A stretch of 33,787 bases of DNA from Geobacter sp. Its GTDB lineage: Bacteria; Desulfobacterota; Desulfuromonadia; Geobacterales; DSM-12255. The stretch spans positions 1 to 33,787 of the forward strand of contig JACRPV010000116.1 in the NCBI GenBank assembly GCA_016223015.1. The letters run 5' to 3'. The position numbers were made by a program, and so were the translations under genes. Positions 1 through 7,562 of this stretch are shown piece by piece; position 1 is the first letter of the stretch; every line of letters begins with the position of its first letter. The notes under the pieces are model-generated. The model ran no database searches. It saw only the letters and a list, made by a program, of their open reading frames with translations, and was not told the DNA's origin.

Positions 1-328
1 GGATCAGGGTGCGGCGGTCCTCGTAGCGGTGCGGGAGGAGATAGAGCGCCTCCTCCACCGTGGTGATCCCCGTCTTCTTCAGGGTCTCGGCCAGCTTCGG
101 CCCCACCCCCTTGATGAACTGGATGGAGGTCTCCAGGTTTTTGCGGTTGATGGACTGCTGCAGGGTCGGCTGGGGAGGCGGCGGAGCCCTGCGCACCGGT
201 GAGAGGACGAGCCGCCCCTCACCGTCGATCTCCACGGAGAGACGGTCGCCCGGCTTCAGGCCGAGCTGCTGCACCAGTTCGCCGGGAATGGTGAGGATAT
301 TGTTGTCGGTGAGTGTGATAATGGGCAT
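1..328 (-). CDS. recG: ATP-dependent DNA helicase RecG, N-terminal part only (truncated at window edge), with an N-terminal SpoVT/AbrB-like segment
   Basis: Reverse-strand reading from the CAT at 326-328: MPIITLTDNNILTIPGELVQQLGLKPGDRLSVEIDGEGRLVLSPVRRAPPPPQPTLQQSINRKNLETSIQFIKGVGPKLAETLKKTGITTVEEALYLLPHRYEDRRTLI. The GVGPK(L)AE.L...GI.TVE.ALYLLPHRYEDRR stretch is the RecG wedge-domain signature. It is absent from the ORF track because it runs off the window. Confidence 0.75.
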   Translation of the reverse strand, partial: MPIITLTDNNILTIPGELVQQLGLKPGDRLSVEIDGEGRLVLSPVRRAPPPPQPTLQQSINRKNLETSIQFIKGVGPKLAETLKKTGITTVEEALYLLPHRYEDRRTLI

Positions 329-621
329 GGTATGGGAGCCGGGGCATGCACCGGCAGAGGAATAGTACCATTCATGAGGCGATTCGTAAATATCGCGATG
401 CGCGGTCGTGCAGATGGAGCTCAGATGGCCTGGCGCCGGAAATTAATCCGCACAAGGTTTTGCCTGCGTTTGCTTTGCAACCAGCTGAATATGATACCGT
501 TTATTCTACCGTCAAGCCGTGTTAGTATGTGCGCGCTGGTCAAGTCAGTCGGGATATCGTGAAAACCAGAGACACGTCCATGGTTTCGTAGATACTATGA
601 CGGCTCTGGAGCTGAACCGGA

Positions 622-755
622 TAAGCATATACAGGTAGATGAAACGTGATAACTGGGAATATTGGCAAAAGCATCTATATTTAGATGACAGGCAGTCATA
701 TACATATAGATGCAAGCATCTACATGTATATACAAGCATCTACATATAGATACCA
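622..755. repeat. Cluster of short AT-rich palindromic repeats, consensus ~AAGCATCTAYATNTAGATG
   Basis: Copies and half-copies at ~622-641 (aagcatatacaggtagatg), ~668-687 (aaagcatctatatttagatg), ~699-712 (catatacatatagatgc), ~713-730 (aagcatctacatgtatatac) and ~733-753 (aagcatctacatatagatac), just upstream of the first cassette-like gene. Confidence 0.6.
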
Positions 756-821
756 CCCCCTAACTGGTGATTTACGAGTTATCCAAAGAGTCACAACCCC
801 ACAAAAGAGGAGGCAACAAAA

Positions 822-1139
822 ATGGAAACTTCAAAAATGGTTATGCTCGGTTACGTTTTAAACGGTGCAATTGATTCCGGAAAAAGTATTGCACTCGGTA
901 CAGTAGAAGATGCAATTTCAGACGGAACCATCATTGATTTCATAAACTCTGAACTTCAAGAGTTTCATCCATTTGCCGACTTTGACAAGAAAGAACAGTC
1001 ATCACTCGTTGAATCATGGCAATCCCTGCTTAATGTTGCCGACTCGCGCCGCAAATTTTTGGTATCCAACTCAGGACTTTGCCTTCTTGTGGCGTATTGT
1101 TTCCAATTGATTGCCGACAATGAGCGGGACAAAAAGTAA
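822..1139 (+). CDS. Hypothetical protein (105 aa), cassette-like gene
   Basis: ORF with a strong RBS (gaggaggcaacaaaaATG); low GC relative to flanking core genes. Confidence 0.6.
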   Translation: METSKMVMLGYVLNGAIDSGKSIALGTVEDAISDGTIIDFINSELQEFHPFADFDKKEQSSLVESWQSLLNVADSRRKFLVSNSGLCLLVAYCFQLIADNERDKK

Positions 1140-1320
1140 ATTCAGGAGAATCTGAAAAAGCGACTCCTACACCAAGAGGGCAAACTGTAATCGGAGCTTT
1201 ATATTTCTTTGCCAGGTCCAGAATGATTGCTTTCTGCCCGGTTGTGGTTCCTGTGACATTGAATTTCAAGTAAACGTCGGTTGTAAAACCATCGGGGTCT
1301 ACAAATATTTCTGCATCCAT
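1030..1320 (-). CDS. Hypothetical protein (96 aa), convergent with and overlapping the 822-1139 ORF
   Basis: ORF with a good RBS on the minus strand (AAGGAGTAAAGACATG). The C-terminal ~110 bp is antisense to the upstream ORF. Confidence 0.45.
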   Translation of the reverse strand: MDAEIFVDPDGFTTDVYLKFNVTGTTTGQKAIILDLAKKYKAPITVCPLGVGVAFSDSPEFTFCPAHCRQSIGNNTPQEGKVLSWIPKICGASRQH

Positions 1321-1384
1321 GTCTTTACTCCTTGCACTTCCCCCAGAGAAGGAGGAAGTAGTGGTGGGTTGAGGCGCCGATGAT

Positions 1385-1444
1385 GTATAACCATCGGCAC
1401 GACCCGCCCGAAAAGACGGCGGGTCAGCCTCAGCCTCGTTATGT
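1385..1444 (+). repeat. attC-like integron recombination site
   Basis: GTATAAC(R'')-CATCGGCACGACCCGCC-cgaaaagac-GGCGGGTCAGCCTCAGCCTC-GTTATGT(R'). Imperfect palindrome with a perfect GACCCGCC/GGCGGGTC arm and AAC/GTT ends. R'' is 6/7 complementary to GTTATCC at 778-784, the putative start of this cassette. Confidence 0.5.
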
Positions 1445-1523
1445 GAAAAATAAAATTACTTCCGATAGCAGAAAAGATACATCCCTATAGCAACTCCGAT
1501 ATAACCATACAGGAGCCACCCAA

Positions 1524-1976
1524 ATGCAACCCAATCAACAGTCAGAGAATGGAGCCATTCCACCATTACCACCACCTCCTTTAGTGACCGGAGAAGATAA
1601 AGTAAAAATACTTCTTCACCAGTACAGCACCATAGTTGATGTTTATAAACACAATTTAGATTTAGTATTAAAAGCAAATATATTCATTTACGCCATAACA
1701 GGATCAATTTTATCGTTCTACATGTCGAAGCCAAATACAGGAATAATGAAGTTTGCTTTAATATTTCCCGCCATCTTGAATGTAAGCTATTCTTGGTTCT
1801 TCTTTTATTCAGCTGACCACGTTAAATATTTCCACATGGATATTGTAGAAATAATAAAAGCGTTAGGGTTAATATCGTGCCCGAATGTTTTATTCTTAAA
1901 AAAGACATTACAAGTCTCTGCATGGCTATTGTTGTTAGTGTCAATAGGATTGTCCCTGATAACAATATTCAGATGA
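1524..1976 (+). CDS. Small membrane protein of unknown function (150 aa, ~4 hydrophobic segments, Pro-rich N-terminus)
   Basis: ORF with RBS caggag upstream of the ATG; hydrophobic stretches NIFIYAITGSILSFYM, FALIFPAILNVSYSWFFFY, VSAWLLLLVSIGLSLITIF. Confidence 0.65.
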   Translation: MQPNQQSENGAIPPLPPPPLVTGEDKVKILLHQYSTIVDVYKHNLDLVLKANIFIYAITGSILSFYMSKPNTGIMKFALIFPAILNVSYSWFFFYSADHVKYFHMDIVEIIKALGLISCPNVLFLKKTLQVSAWLLLLVSIGLSLITIFR

Positions 1977-1977
1977 C

Positions 1978-2214
1978 ACATAACCAGAAAAATGCACTCA
2001 GTCGGACGCGGAAAAAGCCCCGCGCCGCTGGTGATTTTCCGACCCGTTCTGCGGTCGCTGCGCTCCCGCAGAACGGGGCCGCGAGCTGTACCCAGCTCGC
2101 CGTTCCGCGACGCGCTGACCCGCGCCGCAGAACAGCGACCTGGAGCGGACCTACGCTACGACGCGATAAAACCGCGCCTTCACTCCGGCCGCTCAGCTCG
2201 CGGCCCCGTTGTAC
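1978..2214 (+). repeat. attC-like site, unusually long; left boundary uncertain (1978 or 2068)
   Basis: R' GTTGTAC at 2208-2214. R'' ACATAAC at 1978-1984 is a perfect complement of the cassette-start GTTATGT at 1438-1444. Internally, AACGGGGCCGCGAGCTG (2072-2088) and CAGCTCGCGGCCCCGTT (2194-2210) form a perfect 17-bp inverted repeat. Confidence 0.5.
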
Positions 2215-2226
2215 GGAGGTAAACGA

Positions 2227-3072
2227 ATGAAATTTTCACCTGGCACTGTTTCGAAGATTTTGTGGCATTTCACGGGTGGCCCGATTTGGGATAATAACCT
2301 GAACAAACAAGGAAAAGAATTAAAGTCAACTCAAGCTGCCTTCAAGGCACTTTGCGGAATTATTGATTCTAAAGAATTAAGGACTGGAAGTTATCATGAA
2401 TTGGTCAAAGTGGTTGTTTCTAAAATACGACAATACAATACAGTAACAAAAACATTTGAGACTAAAGAAAATCAACCAGTAATAATCAAATCAAGTCCAG
2501 TATGCTGCGTCGCGGATATACCGATACAGCACCTCAGCTACCATTCGCGTCGGTACGGAAAGATGGCGATTGGCTTTTATCGGTCATCAGGAGTTAAGGC
2601 CGGATTTAATCCGGTAATGTATACGTTAGAACATTCCTCACTTTCAAATTCTCTTCATGACGGCTATCGCGCGATTGAAAGTACCGATCCATGGAGTGCG
2701 AAATCTGCCTTAGAAGATTTAGAAAGTAATGCTTCTGAGATACTTGAAGAAAACAAAGTAGATGATGCAATTGACATCTCTTCTGTCGAATCCGAACTGG
2801 ATTGTATTGAAGTTGGTTATGAGAGAGTAAAGAAAAACTATGAGAATTTTCTTGCTTACGTAAAAACCTTTGATCAATCTGAGTTTGATTCAATTTACTG
2901 CGAACGTGAGTGGCGGTGTACTTGTACATTTATATTTGATGTAAAAGATATTGCAATGGTGGTGTTGCCTAAAGATCAAGATGGAAGAAATTACTATGAA
3001 GAGTTCATAAAAATTGCCAGCCTGCCAAGAAATGTACCCATACTGTGCTGGGAGGACTTGATTGAGCACTAA
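2227..3072 (+). CDS. AbiGi-like (abortive infection, DUF2743-type) protein
   Basis: Start chosen at the ATG after ggaggtaaacga. Sequence features LWHFTGGP, VCCVADIPIQHLSYHSRRYGKMAIGFYRSSGVKAGFNPVMY and EREWR resemble AbiGi-family proteins (…CDIPL..I..H...YG.YGIGf...wgi..G.NPV.Y…). Confidence 0.6.
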   Translation: MKFSPGTVSKILWHFTGGPIWDNNLNKQGKELKSTQAAFKALCGIIDSKELRTGSYHELVKVVVSKIRQYNTVTKTFETKENQPVIIKSSPVCCVADIPIQHLSYHSRRYGKMAIGFYRSSGVKAGFNPVMYTLEHSSLSNSLHDGYRAIESTDPWSAKSALEDLESNASEILEENKVDDAIDISSVESELDCIEVGYERVKKNYENFLAYVKTFDQSEFDSIYCEREWRCTCTFIFDVKDIAMVVLPKDQDGRNYYEEFIKIASLPRNVPILCWEDLIEH

Positions 3073-3108
3073 CAGATTGTAGTCACAGTCACTGAGTGGG
3101 TATGCATT

Positions 3109-3162
3109 GTTCAACCAGGTCGGTGGAGCGGTGAGTCCCTCTCACCGCCCGAGCCGTTATGC
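3109..3162 (+). repeat. attC-like integron recombination site
   Basis: GTTCAAC-CAGGTCGGTGGAGCGGTGAG-tccct-CTCACCGCCCGAGCC-GTTATGC: 54-bp imperfect palindrome with a GCGGTGAG/CTCACCGC arm. R'' GTTCAAC is 6/7 complementary to GTTGTAC at 2208-2214, the start of the same cassette. Confidence 0.6.
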
Positions 3163-3181
3163 AGAAAAGAGGAGAACCTTT

Positions 3182-3829
3182 ATGGCACGTCAAACTGTGG
3201 AGCTCCCCAGCATTACTTTTCAATCGAAGACAGTGGCCACAGCATTCTTTCGCCGAATGCTCAATCGCTATCGCGATGGGGAAGAGTTAACCCAGGATGA
3301 CGACGCTATCTTATTCGAACTACTGCAACGTCATCCCGATGCAGAAAAAATAGGCGTTGGCGTAAAGTTGTTTTATCGCGACAAAACACCTGATTACCCG
3401 ACAAGCTGTTTTCACATAGAGCGTATAGATGGCTCTACAACAGATTTCTCTTATCCGACATGCATTTCTGCGACTTCGTCCACCCTCGCTCAGCAGTTCT
3501 ACGAGGCATGTCGGAATGCGGTATCGGAGAATTTAACTCGACAAAAAAATACGCTGTTTAAAGAAGCTGGCGGCAAAATGAGATGCTCGAAAACCGGAGA
3601 TATAATTACGATTGATGAGGCGGACTATCGCCACACTACACCAAAGTTTCGAGAAATTGTCAGTGATTTCATTACCGAAAACAATATTACCATCTCCCCA
3701 GAAATGGTTACGAGTAGTGCTGACATGCAGTACGCAACTAGGTTTGTAGATTTAAAGATTAAAGACTTATTTGTACGCTACCACACGGCTAGAGCTAATT
3801 TGGCAATGTTTAGAAAACACGAACGCTAG
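3182..3829 (+). CDS. DUF3223 / DCL-family protein, first gene of the Hachiman-associated block
   Basis: ITFQSKTVATAFFRRMLNRYRDGEELTQDDDAILFELLQRHPDAEKIGVGVKLFYRD…CFHIERIDGSTTDFSYPTCI matches the DUF3223 pattern; the C-terminal CSKTGDIITIDEADYRHTTPKFREIVSDF looks like a degenerate HNH-like tail. RBS gaggagaacctttATG. Confidence 0.7.
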   Translation: MARQTVELPSITFQSKTVATAFFRRMLNRYRDGEELTQDDDAILFELLQRHPDAEKIGVGVKLFYRDKTPDYPTSCFHIERIDGSTTDFSYPTCISATSSTLAQQFYEACRNAVSENLTRQKNTLFKEAGGKMRCSKTGDIITIDEADYRHTTPKFREIVSDFITENNITISPEMVTSSADMQYATRFVDLKIKDLFVRYHTARANLAMFRKHER

Positions 3830-3889
3830 ACTTGTCCACTCACCGCAGAACCGACACTAAATAAAAACAGCGTGTGTAAAGAGTAACCA

Positions 3890-4852
3890 ATGGCCGATAG
3901 TCTCCAGTTCGAAGAAATTGCAAAACGTCTAGCTAGGATGTGTTCGCAGAAGCCGACCGATCTTGCGGCATACTTCTTGACTGCTGACAAAGCGGTGACC
4001 TTCAAGGACACGCAAACCACTGCTCGTTGTCATGTCCTTCGCCGTGATGGAAATGGTGCGCCGCGTGTGAATGGCCTCGCAAGTCTACTCGGCCACAAAG
4101 TTGTTGACTATGCAATGCCTAGGCGTGACATCAAAATTGCCGCAGAAGCTTTTCGTTCCACTAGGTCAACAGCGGGCTTTGTTGCGCTTGCAAAGAAAGC
4201 GAGCAGGTTATTCACGCACATCAAGGAAACAGGTGAGGGAGGAGAGCTTTTGCTCTACCTTCTTGCTGAGGCATATCTAGGTTTCCCACAGGTAATCTCG
4301 AAGATGCATTTAAAAACCAACCCGCAGGTACATTATCACGGCGTAGATGGTGTTCATGCTTCTGTGGATCCAGTAACCGGCCTACTTGCTCTCTGGTGGG
4401 GAGAATCGAAACTCTATGCCTCCCTGCGGGACGGCATACGTAACTGCCTTGATAGTATCTCGCAATACGTTGTTCCCGATGCACCTGATGGCTCGCCTGT
4501 AGAAAGAGACATTGACCTGCTATCGGCTTATGCCGACATAATCGACCCCAACCTTCTTGCAGCGTTTAAGAAATACCTCAATCCTGATGATCCACACTTC
4601 AATAAAGTACAATATAGAGGAATTTGTTTAGTGGGATTTGACCTAAATGATTATCCAAAAGCTGAGTCAGAAGATCCCGTCAAATTTTCTGGTGAAGTGA
4701 TTTCAGCTGTTCAATCATGGAAAGAAACAACTAGAAGATCAGTTTTAAAGCATCAGTTACACCAAACGGTACTCGAAGTCTTCCTGATTCCATTTCCATC
4801 CGTAGAGGAACTTCGAGCTTCTTTTCTCCGCACTCTAGGTATACAAGAATGA
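3890..4852 (+). CDS. hamA: HamA (DUF1837) nuclease component of a Hachiman defence system
   Basis: HYHGVDGVHASVDPVTGLLALWWGESKLYASLRDGIRNCLDS resembles the DUF1837 D…(x)…WGESK core (PD-(D/E)XK-like); directly followed by an SF2 helicase with a 4-bp ATGA overlap. Confidence 0.75.
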   Translation: MADSLQFEEIAKRLARMCSQKPTDLAAYFLTADKAVTFKDTQTTARCHVLRRDGNGAPRVNGLASLLGHKVVDYAMPRRDIKIAAEAFRSTRSTAGFVALAKKASRLFTHIKETGEGGELLLYLLAEAYLGFPQVISKMHLKTNPQVHYHGVDGVHASVDPVTGLLALWWGESKLYASLRDGIRNCLDSISQYVVPDAPDGSPVERDIDLLSAYADIIDPNLLAAFKKYLNPDDPHFNKVQYRGICLVGFDLNDYPKAESEDPVKFSGEVISAVQSWKETTRRSVLKHQLHQTVLEVFLIPFPSVEELRASFLRTLGIQE

Positions 4853-7425
4853 GCCGGACACTTCTCCAAACATGGCTGGTTGAACTGTCAGGGTTTCGTG
4901 CTCGACTCTTGGAGCTTACAAAAGCTTTTGTAATTGGGCAATTTGATCTAACTTCTGACTCATCAACCCCACTAAACGACTCAGATCTGAAATATCTTCT
5001 GTTTTGCGCGAGTCTGCTCTCAACATCAGCGAAAGAGAAAGAACAAGACGCCGCGCTTCGAATAGCACAGTACTGCCTTACTTCTGCGGCGGATGAAACA
5101 CAAAGAGCAACTGCTGCGTTCATTTTGGACCAACTAGCGAATGAACCCGCAATCCGCCTAGGTACACAACGCGGAAGCGTACCAGATGATTTTTTTGAGC
5201 GTTTAGACGGACTTCTTTTATACGAACATTGGCAGCGACGGTTAGAACTGACAGTTGAAACCATGGCTGGCGAACAGCTACATCTAAACCGATTCCAGAA
5301 ATCTGTTTGGAGTGGAGCAAATGACGCAGATTGGCTCAGTGTATCTGCTCCAACCTCTGCCGGAAAATCATTTGTCATTAAGAAGCTAATTGAGGAAGAA
5401 GCCCGACGGCTTGGCCGGGGTATTGCTGTTTACCTTGTTCCAACACGTGCGCTGATCCAAGAAGTAGAAAGTGACTTCATTCACTATTTCAAGGCTTGCG
5501 ATAATCACTCGACTTCGGTGTCGTCAATGCCTCTAATCGATACGCTCGATCCTAGCCATTTTAACATATTCGTTCTAACCCAAGAAAGATATCATCTCCT
5601 ACTTACCGCAAAACCGGACCTATCCGTTGATCTTCTAGTTGTCGATGAAGCACAGAAAATTGGAGATCATCAAAGGGGAGTTCTCCTCCAACAAGTGGTA
5701 GACCGTACGGCTGAAATTAACCAACGAGTTAGGGTATTATTTGCGAGCCCGCACACTGTAAACCCTGGCGCGCTACTTGGGGCAGCACCGGAATCGGCTC
5801 AAACAAAGGAAATGCGTGTTGAACAGGTTACGGTTAACCAGAATCTACTTTGGGCCGCACAGAAACCCAATCGGCCCAAGGACTGGAATCTATCTATCTT
5901 AGTGGACAGTGAGGAACACCATCTCGGTAGCTTCAAGCTTCCGGATAAACCGCATCCCGTTAGCAAAAGATTGCCATTCATTGCTCTAGCACTTGGAGCT
6001 GGTGGCGGGAACCTCGTTTATGTGGACTCACCGGGAGTTGCTGAGAAAACAGCGAATCAGCTTTACGAAATGTTACCACCAGACGTACTGTCTGCCTCAA
6101 AGTTGAATGAGGTTACTCCTCTTATTGACCTCGCACGTTCCACTGTGCACAGGAGTTATGCGCTAGCCAAAGTGTTGCAACGTGGCGTTGCCTTTCACTA
6201 CGGTAACATGCCGTATCTAATGAGATGCGAGATCGAACGACTATTCAGAGAGGGGCACGTTTCATTTCTAGTGTGCACATCAACCCTACTTGAAGGAGTT
6301 AATCTTCCCTGTAGGAATATCTTTGTGCGTGGCCCTCGTAGTGGTCGAGGTACGCCAATGACCCTCAGTGACTTTTGGAATCTGGCAGGTAGAGCTGGTC
6401 GGTGGGGAGCTGAGTTCCAAGGCAATATAGTCTGTATTGATGTTCAACACGAGAATCTATGGCCCGATCCCCCGCGAACCAAAGTCCCAGCGCGTATAAA
6501 GCCGGCTGTTGCATTGGTATCAAGACAATTTGATGAGTTCATCGCATGGGTTCTTGAAGAAGATCCACTGGCCACGAAAGTGCCAACAGAATTCCCACAA
6601 ATACTCAACTTCTTGATTTCAGAGGTTCATGAAAAAGGCAGTATTTTGGATCTCTATTGGCTAGCTGATATTGAACCTCGTAAGCGTAGCGAACTACAGG
6701 CTGCGATCATCGCCGTTTCTCAACCCTTGGGCATACCACTGGAACTTGTCCGCCGAAATCCTGGCATAGATCCAAGACTAATGGGAAGAATGCTCCAGCA
6801 GTTAGAGCAATACGGAAACGAGAGACTCGATGACTTGATGCCCCCAGATTCCGCTAGCGATGACGCAGTTGATACTTTCACTAGAGTTTTCTCGCTAATT
6901 GACCGAGCATGCGGCCCGGTTTTCGGGTCAAACAGTGCGCGTGAATGGCAACTCGCGCTTTTAGTCACTCAATGGTTGCGTGGACACTCGCTGGCAAAGT
7001 TGATCGCAGCCCGAATTAATGCTCTCCGGCGCAAAGGACAAGAGGTGCAATTGCCAAAAGAGATACGTCAGGTAATGGGTGACGTTGAGAACTACGCGCG
7101 TTTCACAGTGCCTAAATACCTAGCCTGTTATATCGATTTACTAAAGTATTTCTTGGTACTTAGACAACGGACTGACTTGCTTCAGGATATTGGCGACTTC
7201 GGTCTCTTGCTTGAATTCGGCGTTTCTGAGAACACCCAACTATCTCTGATTTCCCTTGGCCTATCAAGAACCACAGTTGTCACTCTCTTTGAGCTGATGC
7301 CAGCCTCGGACTGGGATGTTTGTCAATGTGTAAATTGGTTAAAGAAACAAGACATTGACTCTCTCGATATCCCAGTATTAGTAAGACGAGAGATACTCGA
7401 CAAGCTCCCCGAGTTAAGGGTGTAA
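4849..7425 (+). CDS. hamB: HamB superfamily 2 (Ski2-like) helicase of a Hachiman defence system
   Basis: Helicase motifs SAPTSAGKSFVI (I), LLVVDEAQKIGD (II), VCTSTLLEGVNLPCRNIFV (V) and NLAGRAGRWG (VI); ATGA overlap with hamA. Confidence 0.8.
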   Translation: MSRTLLQTWLVELSGFRARLLELTKAFVIGQFDLTSDSSTPLNDSDLKYLLFCASLLSTSAKEKEQDAALRIAQYCLTSAADETQRATAAFILDQLANEPAIRLGTQRGSVPDDFFERLDGLLLYEHWQRRLELTVETMAGEQLHLNRFQKSVWSGANDADWLSVSAPTSAGKSFVIKKLIEEEARRLGRGIAVYLVPTRALIQEVESDFIHYFKACDNHSTSVSSMPLIDTLDPSHFNIFVLTQERYHLLLTAKPDLSVDLLVVDEAQKIGDHQRGVLLQQVVDRTAEINQRVRVLFASPHTVNPGALLGAAPESAQTKEMRVEQVTVNQNLLWAAQKPNRPKDWNLSILVDSEEHHLGSFKLPDKPHPVSKRLPFIALALGAGGGNLVYVDSPGVAEKTANQLYEMLPPDVLSASKLNEVTPLIDLARSTVHRSYALAKVLQRGVAFHYGNMPYLMRCEIERLFREGHVSFLVCTSTLLEGVNLPCRNIFVRGPRSGRGTPMTLSDFWNLAGRAGRWGAEFQGNIVCIDVQHENLWPDPPRTKVPARIKPAVALVSRQFDEFIAWVLEEDPLATKVPTEFPQILNFLISEVHEKGSILDLYWLADIEPRKRSELQAAIIAVSQPLGIPLELVRRNPGIDPRLMGRMLQQLEQYGNERLDDLMPPDSASDDAVDTFTRVFSLIDRACGPVFGSNSAREWQLALLVTQWLRGHSLAKLIAARINALRRKGQEVQLPKEIRQVMGDVENYARFTVPKYLACYIDLLKYFLVLRQRTDLLQDIGDFGLLLEFGVSENTQLSLISLGLSRTTVVTLFELMPASDWDVCQCVNWLKKQDIDSLDIPVLVRREILDKLPELRV

Positions 7426-7478
7426 TGACGGGGTCAACTCTCCATTTTCTATATTTGATGTGAGATAGAAAGAACAGG

Positions 7479-7541
7479 TGCCAACCAGAGATAGACCGGC
7501 CCTCGAGAAACCGGGACAGGTCAGCACCCGATCCGTTGTAC
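7479..7541 (+). repeat. Possible degenerate attC-like site downstream of the Hachiman block
   Basis: TGCCAAC…AGACCGG-ccctcgagaaa-CCGGgacaGGTC…GTTGTAC; R' is identical to that at 2208. Pairing is weak, and R'' does not match the cassette-start GTTATGC at 3156. Confidence 0.3.
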
Positions 7542-7562
7542 CGAAAAAAATGAGGAGAATCA

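Noticed and set aside
545-739. 64-aa minus-strand ORF
   Set aside because: Translation of the AT-rich repeat cluster (YTCRCLHLYVYDC…); no RBS and no plausible protein character.
1345-1440. Considered as a plain Rho-independent terminator
   Set aside because: There are strong GACCCGCC/GGCGGGTC and CCGATG/CATCGG stems but no T-run, and the AAC…GTT framing fits an attC site better.
3107-3181. N-terminal extension of the DUF3223 ORF from 3107 as given in the ORF track
   Set aside because: The extension lies within the attC-like palindrome; a proper RBS precedes the ATG at 3182.
7425-7478. GGGGTCAACTCTCC… considered as a REP/Y1-transposase-associated tail or an alternative attC left box
   Set aside because: No matching right-hand partner and no nearby Y1 transposase; evidence too weak.
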